The notes under the pieces were generated by a model. It ran no database searches, was not told the DNA's origin, and was given only the letters and a program-made list of their open reading frames with translations. Below, one piece after another: positions 44,108 to 52,853 of a DNA stretch of 64,000 nucleotides. The first letter of the stretch is position 1. Every line of letters starts with the position of its first letter. The position numbers and the translations under genes were made by a program. Origin of the DNA: Aurantiacibacter sp. MUD61 (GTDB lineage Bacteria > Pseudomonadota > Alphaproteobacteria > Sphingomonadales > Sphingomonadaceae); assembly GCF_027912455.1 (NCBI RefSeq), contig NZ_CP115446.1:1201501-1265500 (forward strand). The letters are read 5' to 3'.

Positions 44108-46075
44108 ATGATGCGCATCACGATGATGGGGGCGACAGTGTTGGCAGCGGCTGGCTCTGTCCCAGTTCAGGCAAATTCCGGCCCGGTTGTGGCCGTGCAT
44201 CCGGTCAGCGGACTGGCCGAGCTGGTGGAGCGCAGTGAGGATTGCGAACCGCTCCGCCAATTCGATCCAGACCTGCCGCAGCCTGTCTCCCATTCGGATA
44301 TCTCCGCCTGTTTCGTCGCTGGCTACTCGGTCGATTTGCAGGCGCTCTTTGTCGTGGTCGATGTCGCAGATGATTTGTGCGTAAGCGACAGAAGCGCGTT
44401 TTCACTGCCAAATGGATTGGGTCAAAATCCAGATGGAGCATTGCTTTACTTCGACTTCGAACACCGTTCCTCATTTGCAGAGAAAATGGAATTTTCTCTG
44501 GTGGAGCGACCGATTGCAGCAGTCGACGATCGCTTGCTGCCGGAGGGGGCCGTGCAGGTCTCGCGCGAGCAGACAGGCGGAATGACGAGCCGCTACATCT
44601 GGGAGATCGATCTTGCAGCGATTTGGCGGGACCAGAATCTGCCGCAGGAATGGCTTACTTCTGGAGCACTGATCTTCGGCTTTGATATCGTGATTTTCGA
44701 TCGAGATGCTGAACGCGATGGGTCCATCCTCAAATGGACTTCTGGACCGAATGACGGCGCAGAGAACCGCGATCTTGGCGATCTGGTGATCTGGCCAGAG
44801 CCGTTCGCGCCCGTAGCGATCTCAGGCCGTACACATTGGCCTGAGGCGATGGGGGAAACAGAGCCGCCGCGCTTCGCTCATTTTCGATCTGAGCAATTTC
44901 CACATGTCACTTTTCGCACCCTGACCGATCCGCAGGGCAACTTCGCTCTTGATCTGCCGCGCGGTTCCTATCGCGCCTTCACTTCGGACAGTCGATCGCT
45001 CGGGCGAGCTGCGGAGCTGCAGGGTGAGGATGTACAGGTGAGTGGTGCCCAACAGGATCTCTCACTGACAGGCCCTCAGCCAGAGCGCGAGCTCTCCGAT
45101 TTGATGTCCGGCATTGCCATGGAGCACAATATTCCCGCTCTGGGCATCGGCTGGGCGGTGAATGGTGAGGAGCAGTTTGTCCGCACCTTCGGCACACAGG
45201 CGAATGGCGAACTTGCGGATAACCACACAGTGTTTCGCACCGCCTCGATCACAAAACTCGTCACGACCATGACGGTGCTCTCTCTAGTGGACGAGGGGAG
45301 CTGGGACCTAGACCGGCCCCTGGCAGATTTCCGGATGGAACCCGCGTTATCCAATGATCCGCGTTCTGCCGAACTGACGACTCGTATGGTGTTGCGGCAC
45401 CTTACCGGTCTTCCAAACTGGCGGATGGGAGATCCACTTCGATTTCAGTCGGATCCCGGTGAAATGCAGGGCTATTCTGGCGAGGCCTTCGAGCAACTGC
45501 GTCTCGCTGTGGAAGCCCACACCGGCGAAAGCCTCGAGGCGCTCGCCCAGCGCTACGTTTTCGGGCCAGCAGAGATGCACGACACATCGTTTCGCTGGTC
45601 CCCCTACGTCGCAGACAGGTTTGCCGGCGAGCATTGGGCGACTGGTACGCCTCTTCCACATTATCGCGGTGACAGTGTGAATGCCGCGGCCAACATGCTT
45701 TCAACGCCCCAAGATCTGCTTCGCTTTGGGCTCTGGTTTCTCGACTGGCGCGAAGCTCACCCAGAGCTGGCAGAAAGCCTGGCGCGTCCGAATGAGATTG
45801 AATTGATGCCGGAGGACATGCCAGGCCTTGCGCCACACGGTCTTGGCTGGATCGTGCAGGATCGTGACGGGCGGACACTGCTTGAGCACAGTGGCGGCCA
45901 AACGGGCATCAATACCCATCTGATCGTCGATCCCGAGACGCGGTCAGTGTTGGTTGTTCTTACCAATAGCTCGGCCGGCTGGCCCGCCATCCGCGCGGCT
46001 TTTCAAGCGACGCTCAACCGTAATCGCGATCTGCCTGAAACACTTGAAAGCCTCTATGGCGATATTCGCTTTTAG
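44108..46075 (+). CDS. Exported three-domain serine hydrolase: CBM9-like / carboxypeptidase-regulatory-like / beta-lactamase-like
   Basis: The 655-residue protein has a signal peptide (MMRITMMGATVLAAAGSVPVQA). Domain one, about 25-240, resembles family 9 carbohydrate-binding modules (VVVDVADDLCVSD, WEIDLAAIW and FGFDIVIFDRD). Domain two, about 240-325, has the carboxypeptidase-regulatory pattern TDPQGNFALDLPRGSYRA. Domain three is a beta-lactamase/PBP-like esterase with SITK (Ser380-Lys383), YSGEAF and HSGGQTG. I infer a periplasmic or outer surface enzyme tethered to glycan, with the substrate unknown. It is divergent from the ToxR-like regulator gene. It ends four bases before the pyk stop. 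Confidence 0.8.
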   Translation: MMRITMMGATVLAAAGSVPVQANSGPVVAVHPVSGLAELVERSEDCEPLRQFDPDLPQPVSHSDISACFVAGYSVDLQALFVVVDVADDLCVSDRSAFSLPNGLGQNPDGALLYFDFEHRSSFAEKMEFSLVERPIAAVDDRLLPEGAVQVSREQTGGMTSRYIWEIDLAAIWRDQNLPQEWLTSGALIFGFDIVIFDRDAERDGSILKWTSGPNDGAENRDLGDLVIWPEPFAPVAISGRTHWPEAMGETEPPRFAHFRSEQFPHVTFRTLTDPQGNFALDLPRGSYRAFTSDSRSLGRAAELQGEDVQVSGAQQDLSLTGPQPERELSDLMSGIAMEHNIPALGIGWAVNGEEQFVRTFGTQANGELADNHTVFRTASITKLVTTMTVLSLVDEGSWDLDRPLADFRMEPALSNDPRSAELTTRMVLRHLTGLPNWRMGDPLRFQSDPGEMQGYSGEAFEQLRLAVEAHTGESLEALAQRYVFGPAEMHDTSFRWSPYVADRFAGEHWATGTPLPHYRGDSVNAAANMLSTPQDLLRFGLWFLDWREAHPELAESLARPNEIELMPEDMPGLAPHGLGWIVQDRDGRTLLEHSGGQTGINTHLIVDPETRSVLVVLTNSSAGWPAIRAAFQATLNRNRDLPETLESLYGDIRF

Positions 46076-46079
46076 GAGT

Positions 46080-47561
46080 TTAGTCCCAACCCTCAAGCTC
46101 GTCGCCCTGAACCGTCACCACATGCACGAGGTTCGTCGCGCCGGATTGGCCGAAGGGGACGCCCGCCATCACGGCGAGGCGAGAGCCGCTTTCGGCAAAG
46201 CCATGGCGCAGAGCCATACGTTTGCCCTTGGCGACCATTTCTTCAAAGCTGCCGATGTCCTTGGTCGCCACCGGATGCGCGCCCCACAGGAGAGCCACGC
46301 GGCGGGCGACGGCCATACTGGGAGTAAGCACCATGACGGGCACAGCCGGGCGTTCACGCGCCACGCGCCGGGCGCTGCTGCCCGATGACGTAAACACACC
46401 GATCGCGCCGAGCGTCACTGTGTCGCCGATGGTCATGCAGGCATGCGCCATCGCATCGGCAGTGGTTGGATCGGGCGGCGTATCGAGCATGCGGACGCGG
46501 TCCTTATAGGCCTCGTCATTCTCGACCTGGCGGGCGATGCTCGCCATCATCAGCACGGCTTCTTCGGGCCAGTCGCCCGCAGCGGTCTCGGCTGAGAGCA
46601 TGACGCAATCCGCACCATCGTAGACGGCATTGGCAACGTCGGACACTTCGGCGCGGGTGGGTGCTGGGCTTTCGATCATGCTTTCCAGCATTTGCGTCGC
46701 CACGATCACGGGCTTGCCCGTCAGGCGGGTTTTGTTGACGATCTTCTTCTGCAGCGGCGGCACTTCTTCGGGATTGAGCTCCACGCCCAGGTCGCCGCGT
46801 GCCACCATGATCGCGTCCGACTGCTCGATGATTTCATCAAGGCGACGCACGGCTGAAGGCTTCTCGATCTTGGCACACAGCGCACCGCGCGGTTCGCCAT
46901 TGGGGCCGCGCATCAGGCGGCGGGCTTCGGCAAGGTCATCGGGGCGCTGGACGAAGGATAGTCCGATCCAGTCCGCACCCTGATCCATGGCAAAGGCGAG
47001 ATCCTTGCGATCCTTCTCGGTCAGCGCGGGAATGGGAATTTCGGCATCAGGCACGTTCACGCCCTTGCGATCGGAAATGACACCGCCGACTTCGGCCTTG
47101 CAGGTGATGGCCTCTTCGGAAGCCGACAGGACGCGGAAACGCATCTTGCCATCATTGACCAGCAGGCGCTGGCCTTCCTCGATCACGGCAAAAATTTCCG
47201 GATGCGGCAGCTCGACGCGGGTGGCATCGCCCGGCTCGCTCGACCGGTCGAAGGTGAACTTCGCCCCGTGCGAGATGGTCGCTTTGCCGTCGGCAAATTT
47301 GCCCACACGCAGTTTCGGCCCCTGCAGGTCTGCAAGGATAGCGATGGGGCGGTGAAATTCCTTCTCCAGCGCGCGGATATTGGCGATGGTCTTGGCGTGC
47401 ATCTCATGCTCGCCATGGCTCATATTCACGCGAAAGGCGTCGGCCCCGGCCTTGAATAGGCTGCGCAGTACGTCCGGATCTGCGGTGGACGGGCCGGTGG
47501 TTGCGAGGATCTTGACCTTGCGGCCTCTCGGATCGAGCTTTGCGCGTGTTTCATTTGCCAT
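46080..47561 (-). CDS. pyk: Pyruvate kinase
   Basis: Pyk converts phosphoenolpyruvate and ADP to pyruvate and ATP, the last step of glycolysis/Entner-Doudoroff. The 493-residue protein starts at ATG 47561 (MANETRAKLDPRGRKVKILAT). It shows the opening ILATTGPSTADPDVLRSLF and FRVNMSHGEHEMH. The active-site lysine region is RGALCAKIEKPSAVRRLDEI. IMVARGDLGVELNPEEVP follows, and the C-terminal allosteric domain runs from about residue 360. Length fits the single-domain bacterial enzyme. Convergent with the hydrolase gene. Confidence 0.96.
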   Translation of the reverse strand: MANETRAKLDPRGRKVKILATTGPSTADPDVLRSLFKAGADAFRVNMSHGEHEMHAKTIANIRALEKEFHRPIAILADLQGPKLRVGKFADGKATISHGAKFTFDRSSEPGDATRVELPHPEIFAVIEEGQRLLVNDGKMRFRVLSASEEAITCKAEVGGVISDRKGVNVPDAEIPIPALTEKDRKDLAFAMDQGADWIGLSFVQRPDDLAEARRLMRGPNGEPRGALCAKIEKPSAVRRLDEIIEQSDAIMVARGDLGVELNPEEVPPLQKKIVNKTRLTGKPVIVATQMLESMIESPAPTRAEVSDVANAVYDGADCVMLSAETAAGDWPEEAVLMMASIARQVENDEAYKDRVRMLDTPPDPTTADAMAHACMTIGDTVTLGAIGVFTSSGSSARRVARERPAVPVMVLTPSMAVARRVALLWGAHPVATKDIGSFEEMVAKGKRMALRHGFAESGSRLAVMAGVPFGQSGATNLVHVVTVQGDELEGWD

Positions 47562-47621
47562 ATGCCCAGCCTATGGCACGCTAATGTGACAAGACAAGAG
47601 CACTTTGGATGAGGCATTGCT

Positions 47622-47939
47622 ATGCATGACACAACTGACCCGCTGGATGCGCTCCCCGATGACGTGGCAGCGGCCGCCTTCCGCCGGCTGGTGCGCCATT
47701 TGCGCCATCGCCACGACGCGCAGAATATCGAGCTGATGGGGCTGGCAGGCTTCTGCCGCAATTGCCTCGCCGACTGGATTCGCGATGCCGGATATGAAGG
47801 CGACAAGGCCGAAGCCCGTGCGCTCATCCACGGCATGCCCATTGAAGAATGGAAAGCTACGCGCCAGAGCGAGGCGAGCGAAGAACAGATCGCCCGTATG
47901 CAGGCGAGCATCGCGAAAAACGCGGCAGACCTTCGTTGA
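47622..47939 (+). CDS. DUF1244 family protein
   Basis: The 105-residue protein has DUF1244 features: AFRRLVRHLRHRHDAQNIELMG, AGFCRNCLADWI, and ALIHGMPIEEWK near the end. The paired cysteines CRNC could bind a metal. These all-helical proteins are widespread in proteobacteria with unknown function. ATG 47622 is used. It is divergent from pyk by 60 bases. Confidence 0.88.
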   Translation: MHDTTDPLDALPDDVAAAAFRRLVRHLRHRHDAQNIELMGLAGFCRNCLADWIRDAGYEGDKAEARALIHGMPIEEWKATRQSEASEEQIARMQASIAKNAADLR

Positions 47940-48076
47940 TTTCTTGGCGCTGACCTTTCGGCGCTAAAGTTTTCCCGACCAAATTTCGGGCCTTGTGGAT
48001 TGCACTCTTCACCGCGCCATGATGCGCGGCTAACCAGCGCGGCAACTGATTCTCATTCCAACCGGAGTAAACCCAC

Positions 48077-48313
48077 ATGGCTGAAGCCACCGACGACCGC
48101 CTGCGCCTGCTGATCGAGCGTATCGAGCGCCTTGAAGAGGAAAAGAAGGGCATCGCCGACGACATTCGCGACGTTTACGCGGAGGCCAAGGCAGTCGGTT
48201 ACGATGTGAAGATCATGCGCCAGATCGTGCGCCTGCGGAAGATGGACACCAATGACCGCAGCGAAATGGAAATGATCCTCGACACCTACAAGGCCGCGCT
48301 CGGCATGGGCTGA
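48077..48313 (+). CDS. gapR: GapR (DUF2312), chromosome-associated protein
   Basis: The 78-residue protein matches the GapR/DUF2312 family. [26 protein letters not shown] is a dimer-forming coiled coil, then [22 protein letters not shown] and a short last helix. In Caulobacter GapR binds overtwisted DNA ahead of replication and transcription and stimulates topoisomerases. ATG 48077 follows CCGGAG. It is monocistronic between DUF1244 and an exported protein gene. gyrB, whose product acts on the same substrate, is also in this window. Confidence 0.93.
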   Translation: MAEATDDRLRLLIERIERLEEEKKGIADDIRDVYAEAKAVGYDVKIMRQIVRLRKMDTNDRSEMEMILDTYKAALGMG

Positions 48314-48376
48314 TCGCCCTTTGTCTTGCCCCTTCGCCGGTGATGTGCCAGCCTTTGTAGTGAAGGGGATAGGGTC

Positions 48377-49447
48377 ATGATTTCACGTATTTGTTTCGCA
48401 GCAGCGCTCGCCTTGTCTGGCGCGATGCTCAGCGTGCCTGCGGCCGCGCAGCAGTCCATTTCCTTGGCTGCGGACGAGGCCTACGTACACCCGCACAGCG
48501 AGATTACGGTACCGCCGTCGCTGGGCGGGCTGCAGCGCACCCGGATCAATGAATATGCCGAGAATGCGCTCGATCTCGGCATGAATTTCGCAAGTGCCGA
48601 CAATGGGCAGGTGCTCAGCGTCTACATCTTCCGCAATACCAATGGCTCACTACCGCTGTGGTTCGCGCAAGCGGAGTCGGTGATCGCCATGCACCCCAAT
48701 TTCGACGAGCCCGATGTCAGCATTGCGCCGCGCAGCTTTGCCTTGCCTGGGAGCGACACGGCGTCCGGCCTTCTCGCCGTTTTTGAGCCCGGCGCGGGCA
48801 GCCCGATGCGCAGCACGGGCGTGGCCATGTTTGCCGTCGGTGATTGGTATGTGAAATTGCGCGCAAGCTCTGTCATGCGGACCAGCGATGGCCTGCTGCA
48901 CTGGATGGAGAGCGCGCTGGCGGAGCTGCAATTGCCGGCTCACGAAGCGGTCGCGGCCACTCCCATTGCAGATTGCGAGAACGAGCTGCGCTTCCGCGGT
49001 CGTTCGCGCGATGTTCGCGGTGATGCAGCGGACAATGTCGTGAACAGCCTGCTTGGCGGGCTGCTTCAAGGGCTCGTCGCGGAACGGCAAGCCGAAGCCG
49101 GGCCCGTCGCCTGGTGCCGCGATTCTCAGCTCGAGATCGGCCAGGCCGTATATCGCGCGAACGAAAGCGAAAACAGCTATCTCCTGGCGCTGGGTGACAA
49201 TGGCAATGCCGTCCATGTAGCGCCGCAATTGCGGGTCGAGGGAATTTCGCCCGATAGTGAAAATGACGAGGCCTTTTCTCTCACGCTGCACCGTGCGGCG
49301 GAGGATGTGATGCTGGTGTCGCAGGATCGCCTGCCGTCGCCACGGCGCGTCATCGATCTGCTCGACAACAACCGGATCACCTCGAGCCGCAACACTTGGG
49401 GCGATGATCGCACAGTCACAGTGCGATCCGGTGAGCTGGGCAAGTAG
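48377..49447 (+). CDS. Exported hypothetical protein, 356 residues
   Basis: The protein has a clear signal peptide (MISRICFAAALALSGAMLSV, cleavage near AAAQQ). The mature part has two halves: about 30-185 (with YIFRNTNGSLPLWFAQAESV) and 190-356 (with three cysteines in ADCENELRFRG, AWCRDSQL). No known domain is recognised. Codon use is like the neighbours. It is the only gene between gapR and yebC, on the same strand with 63 bases to gapR. Confidence 0.65.
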   Translation: MISRICFAAALALSGAMLSVPAAAQQSISLAADEAYVHPHSEITVPPSLGGLQRTRINEYAENALDLGMNFASADNGQVLSVYIFRNTNGSLPLWFAQAESVIAMHPNFDEPDVSIAPRSFALPGSDTASGLLAVFEPGAGSPMRSTGVAMFAVGDWYVKLRASSVMRTSDGLLHWMESALAELQLPAHEAVAATPIADCENELRFRGRSRDVRGDAADNVVNSLLGGLLQGLVAERQAEAGPVAWCRDSQLEIGQAVYRANESENSYLLALGDNGNAVHVAPQLRVEGISPDSENDEAFSLTLHRAAEDVMLVSQDRLPSPRRVIDLLDNNRITSSRNTWGDDRTVTVRSGELGK

Positions 49448-49536
49448 GCCAAGCCGCGAACAATAACCTCTCGAGCTTGCGTCTTGCTTCGCCATCGGAG
49501 TAAGGCGCTCGCATACCGACAACTTAGAGTAGTACG

Positions 49537-50283
49537 ATGGCAGGCCATTCCAAATTCAAGAACATCATGCACCGCAAGGGTGCGCAGGATAAGAAGCGTT
49601 CCAACCTATTTTCCAAGCTGAGCCGCGAAATCACCGTTGCGGCGAAGATGGGAACGCCCGATCCGGACATGAACCCGCGCCTTCGGCTCGCGGTGAATAC
49701 CGCCAAGGCCCAGTCCATGCCGAAGGACAATATCCAGCGCGCCATCGACAAGGCGAGCGCGGCTGACGGCGAGAACTACGAAGAAGTCCGCTACGAAGGC
49801 TATGGCCCCGGCGGCAGCGCGATCATCGTCGAGGCGCTGACCGACAATCGCAACCGTACCGCCACTGCCGTGCGCACCGCGTTCAGCAAGAACGGCGGCA
49901 ATCTCGGAACCGAAGGCAGCGTGCAGCACGGGTTCGAGCGGCGCGGCCTGATCGAATACCCGGCCTCTGCCGGGGATGAGGAAACCGTACTGATGGCAGC
50001 GATGGAAGCTGGCGCGGACGACATCGAAAGCTCCGAAGACGGCCACACCATCTGGACCGAGCCCGAAGCGCTCCACCAGGTCGCCACCGACATGGAAAAG
50101 GCTTTGGGCGAAGCAGAGAACGTAAAACTCGCGTGGAAGCCCAACATCACGGTCGATATGGACGAGAAGGCGGCGGGCACGCTGCTGAAGCTGGTCGATG
50201 CGCTGGACGATGACGACGATGTGCAGACCGTCTGGGGCAATTACGAAATCTCCGATGAGATCATGGAGAAGCTGGAAGCGTGA
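49537..50283 (+). CDS. YebC/PmpR family DNA-binding regulator
   Basis: The 248-residue protein starts [21 protein letters not shown], the invariant YebC opening, followed by [22 protein letters not shown] and [19 protein letters not shown]. YebC proteins were described as transcription regulators and more recently as translation factors that relieve ribosome stalling; which applies here is unknown. ATG 49537 is the start. The gene precedes ruvC, the usual order. Its TGA overlaps a possible GTG start of a tiny membrane gene. Confidence 0.94.
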   Translation: MAGHSKFKNIMHRKGAQDKKRSNLFSKLSREITVAAKMGTPDPDMNPRLRLAVNTAKAQSMPKDNIQRAIDKASAADGENYEEVRYEGYGPGGSAIIVEALTDNRNRTATAVRTAFSKNGGNLGTEGSVQHGFERRGLIEYPASAGDEETVLMAAMEAGADDIESSEDGHTIWTEPEALHQVATDMEKALGEAENVKLAWKPNITVDMDEKAAGTLLKLVDALDDDDDVQTVWGNYEISDEIMEKLEA

Positions 50284-50378
50284 AGGAATGGGTCGGCGGA
50301 TTTTTCGTTGGCCTTCTTTGCTTCGCATTCCTGCTTGCCCTTACATGCCGGCTCGGCTGGCGGATTGGCCTAGGGTGA
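50280..50378 (+). CDS. Possible 32-residue single-helix membrane protein
   Basis: From GTG 50280 (overlapping the yebC stop, GTGA) the frame reads [20 protein letters not shown], then [12 protein letters not shown]. This gives one hydrophobic helix with a basic end. It sits in the 105-base gap between yebC and ruvC. The overlap and the helix argue for a real micro-gene. The GTG start and the small size argue against it. Confidence 0.3.
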   Translation: MKEWVGGFFVGLLCFAFLLALTCRLGWRIGLG

Positions 50379-50388
50379 GATCGCGCGC

Positions 50389-50853
50389 GTGATCATTCTC
50401 GGCCTCGATCCATCGCTGAGCTGCACCGGCTGGGGCGTAATCCGGGCTGAGGGCAGTCGCATCTCGCATATCGCCAATGGACAGGTGAAAACGGACTCCA
50501 AGACACCAATCGCCGCGCGGCTGACGCAGCTGCATGCGGCGATCGCCGAGGTGATCGCGCTCCACACGCCTGATCGCGCGGCGGCGGAGGAAATCTTTGC
50601 CAACAAGAACGCACAATCGACAATCAAGCTGGCGCAGGCGCGCGGCGCAGTAATTGCGGCATGCGGAGGGGCCGGGCTGGAGGTGCGCGAACATGCCGCG
50701 CGCCTCGTTAAGAAAGCGGTGGTTGGCACCGGCGGCGCGGAAAAGGCGCAGGTGCAGGCCATGCTGAAAGTCCTGCTGCCCGGCGTGCAACTTGCTGGTG
50801 CCGATGCAGCGGATGCGCTTGCTGTCGCGATTGCCGACGCCAATCTGGGATGA
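50389..50853 (+). CDS. ruvC: Holliday junction resolvase RuvC
   Basis: RuvC cuts four-way junctions made during recombination, with RuvAB. The 154-residue protein has the four metal-binding acidic residues: Asp7 in LGLDPSL, Glu in AAAEEIF (about 67), Asp139 and Asp142 in LAGADAADALA. GTG 50389 (IILGLDP) is the start. ruvA and ruvB are not found next to it in this window, unlike the common ruvCAB order; a lipoprotein gene follows instead. Confidence 0.95.
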   Translation: MIILGLDPSLSCTGWGVIRAEGSRISHIANGQVKTDSKTPIAARLTQLHAAIAEVIALHTPDRAAAEEIFANKNAQSTIKLAQARGAVIAACGGAGLEVREHAARLVKKAVVGTGGAEKAQVQAMLKVLLPGVQLAGADAADALAVAIADANLG

Positions 50854-50966
50854 AATATCCGGTAGTCTCGCCATGAATGCTTTTCGGAACAAGCGCTTGC
50901 CAGTCTCGTAGTGAATACAAACCTTGAGCGGGGACGGGTGTGTCGAGGCAATTGGAGAGACTCGAC

Positions 50967-51308
50967 ATGCGCAACAAATCCCTGATCGCCCTTGCAGCAT
51001 CGGCCCTCGCATTGAGCGGCTGTGCCAATACCTATGGTGGCAATCCGCTCGGAGACCTGCTGGGCGGGATCCTGGGCGGCAGCGGTGGCTACAATGATCG
51101 CAACCTCAGCGATTTCCAGCGTGCCGCTGTTCGCGAATGCGGTCAGGAAGCCAGCCGGATTGGCCGGGTCCAGATCACTGACGTGCGGCAGGATGATCGC
51201 GATATCGTGGTGGTTTATGGTCGCATCGATACCCGCGATTCGCGCCGCGACGAATTCGCCTGCGCCTTCCGCAGCGATGGCCGCATCGTCGAATTTGACC
51301 TGGGTTAA
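50967..51308 (+). CDS. Small lipoprotein
   Basis: The 113-residue protein starts at ATG 50967 after GGAGAG. It has a lipobox (ALALSGCAN) and a Gly-rich stretch (GGNPLGDLLGGILGGSGG). A domain of about 65 residues ends in FACAFRSDGRIVEFDLG, with a second Cys in RECGQEA. No domain name can be attached with certainty, though the end resembles small YfaZ-like or Spy-like folds only vaguely. It is followed by a terminator 49 bases on. Confidence 0.65.
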   Translation: MRNKSLIALAASALALSGCANTYGGNPLGDLLGGILGGSGGYNDRNLSDFQRAAVRECGQEASRIGRVQITDVRQDDRDIVVVYGRIDTRDSRRDEFACAFRSDGRIVEFDLG

Positions 51309-51357
51309 TTCCGTATCGCGCGCAGCGCGCGCTAGTCTATAGCTTTAGAATGTTCAC

Positions 51358-51393
51358 GAGGTCGGGGGCACAGTTCGCGCCCGACCTCAATTT
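51358..51393 (+). terminator. Terminator between lipoprotein and ArsC-like genes
   Basis: A 9-bp stem, GAGGTCGGG (51358-51366) with CCCGACCTC (51380-51388), has a 13-base loop and is followed by AATTTG. It lies 50 bases after the lipoprotein stop. Confidence 0.6.
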
Positions 51394-51423
51394 GTCATAG
51401 CTGAAGGTTAGTGCGAAGAGACC

Positions 51424-51777
51424 ATGATGATCCACATTTACGGCATCCCCAATTGCGACACGGTGAAGAAAGCGCGCAAATGGATGGACGCGCAGAGCAT
51501 CGATTACACCTTCCACGATTACAAGAAGGAAGGCGTGTCTGAAGATGACCTCTCACGCTGGGCGGACCGCTGCGGCTGGGAGGTCCTGCTAAACCGCCGC
51601 GGCACTACATTCCGCAAATTGGACGAAGACCAGAAAGCCGACATGACCCGCGAAAAGGCGATCGCGCTGATGGTCGAACACCCGAGCATGATCAAGCGCC
51701 CGGTCATGGAACGCGAGGGCGATGAGCACGTGCTTGTGGGCTTCGCAGAGAGCGAATGGGAGAACGCGCTTTGCTGA
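51424..51777 (+). CDS. ArsC/Spx-family reductase-like protein (YffB-type)
   Basis: The 117-residue protein has the ArsC-family fold: IYGIPNCDTVKKARKWMDA with the family cysteine, a Gly/Trp region (WEVLLNRRGTTFRKL), and PSMIKRPVMERE. It has one cysteine in the active loop, as in YffB-like proteins that use glutathione rather than true arsenate reductases. No ars genes are adjacent. The next gene begins inside its last 22 bases. Confidence 0.85.
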   Translation: MMIHIYGIPNCDTVKKARKWMDAQSIDYTFHDYKKEGVSEDDLSRWADRCGWEVLLNRRGTTFRKLDEDQKADMTREKAIALMVEHPSMIKRPVMEREGDEHVLVGFAESEWENALC

Positions 51778-52853
51778 CACGTTTTATCGTGTTTACAGCA
51801 CTTTGCTGCGCAGCATTGGGTGCAGCATTTTCTCCTGCTTCTGGGCAGGAAGAGGGGGAGGGTGGCATGCTGATAATTGCCCATCGCGGCGCGAGCGGAG
51901 AGCGGCCCGAACACACGCTGGAAGCCTACGATCTCGCCATCGATTTCGGTGCGGATTTCATCGAGCCCGATCTGGTGGTGACAGCCGATGGCGTGCTCGT
52001 CGCGAGACATGAGAATGAAATCTCCGGCACAACCGACGTGGCAGATCGGCCCGAATTTGCAGAGCGGCGGACGACCAAGGTGATCGATGGTGAAGAGGTG
52101 ACCGGCTGGTTCACCGAGGATTTCACTCTGGCTGAACTGCGCACGCTACGCGCTCGCGAGCGATTGCCCGAAATTCGACCGGACAATACGCGCTTCGATG
52201 GGCTTTACCAGGTGCCGACGCTTGCAGAAATCAACCAGCTCGTGCGTGCGCGTGAGGCCGAATTCGGCCGCGTGATCGGCATTTATCCCGAGATCAAGCA
52301 TCCAGCCTATTTCGCGACACTTGGCCATGACGTTGCCACGCTGCTGGTCGAGCAATTGCATGCCGCCGCATATGAGGGCGCCGATGCGCCGGTCTTCATT
52401 CAATGTTTCGAGATCGAGCCGCTGCGCCGCTTGAACGCGATGACCGATCTGCGGCTGGTCCAGCTCGTTTCAGACGAAGGCGGACCAGCCGACGATCCTG
52501 CAATCGATTATGCGGGCATGGTATCGCGGCAGGGGCTTGCCGAGATTGCCACCTATGCGGATGGCATCGGTGCAGCGATACCCTTGCTGGTGGACGAGCG
52601 GGCAAACTCCACCGGCGTTGTTGAGAATGCACATGAGCAGGGCCTGCTTGTCCATGCGTGGACGGTACGCAAGGAAAACGCTTTTCTACCCCCTTCTTTG
52701 CAGCGCGGAGACGACCCGCAAGGGCTTGGAAGCATGCGCGATCTCGTCGCAGTGCTCGTCGGCATCGGCGTCGACGGGATTTTCACCGACGATCCCTATT
52801 ACGCGCTCGATGCGCTGGGCAGAGCGTGGCGCGTCAGGCCGAACGAGCAGTAA
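51756..52853 (+). CDS. Glycerophosphodiester phosphodiesterase (GlpQ-like)
   Basis: The enzyme hydrolyses glycerophosphodiesters to glycerol-3-phosphate and an alcohol, probably in the periplasm. The 365-residue protein has an N-terminal hydrophobic signal segment (FIVFTALCCAALGAAFSP) and the GDPD motifs IAHRGASGERPEHTLEAYD, FIEPDLVVTADGVLVARHE (with the Glu-x-Asp metal pair) and IYPEIKHP, and ends with IFTDDP. ATG 51756 lies inside the preceding gene. TTG 51771, eight bases after GGGAG, is an equally good start. The end overlaps the convergent ubiG by 20 bases. Confidence 0.92.
   Translation: MGERALLTRFIVFTALCCAALGAAFSPASGQEEGEGGMLIIAHRGASGERPEHTLEAYDLAIDFGADFIEPDLVVTADGVLVARHENEISGTTDVADRPEFAERRTTKVIDGEEVTGWFTEDFTLAELRTLRARERLPEIRPDNTRFDGLYQVPTLAEINQLVRAREAEFGRVIGIYPEIKHPAYFATLGHDVATLLVEQLHAAAYEGADAPVFIQCFEIEPLRRLNAMTDLRLVQLVSDEGGPADDPAIDYAGMVSRQGLAEIATYADGIGAAIPLLVDERANSTGVVENAHEQGLLVHAWTVRKENAFLPPSLQRGDDPQGLGSMRDLVAVLVGIGVDGIFTDDPYYALDALGRAWRVRPNEQ

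Noticed and set aside
51312..51330. GCGCGC-AGC-GCGCGC palindrome as operator
   Set aside because: Simple GC-alternating sequence is expected by chance in this GC-rich genome, and there is no promoter context.
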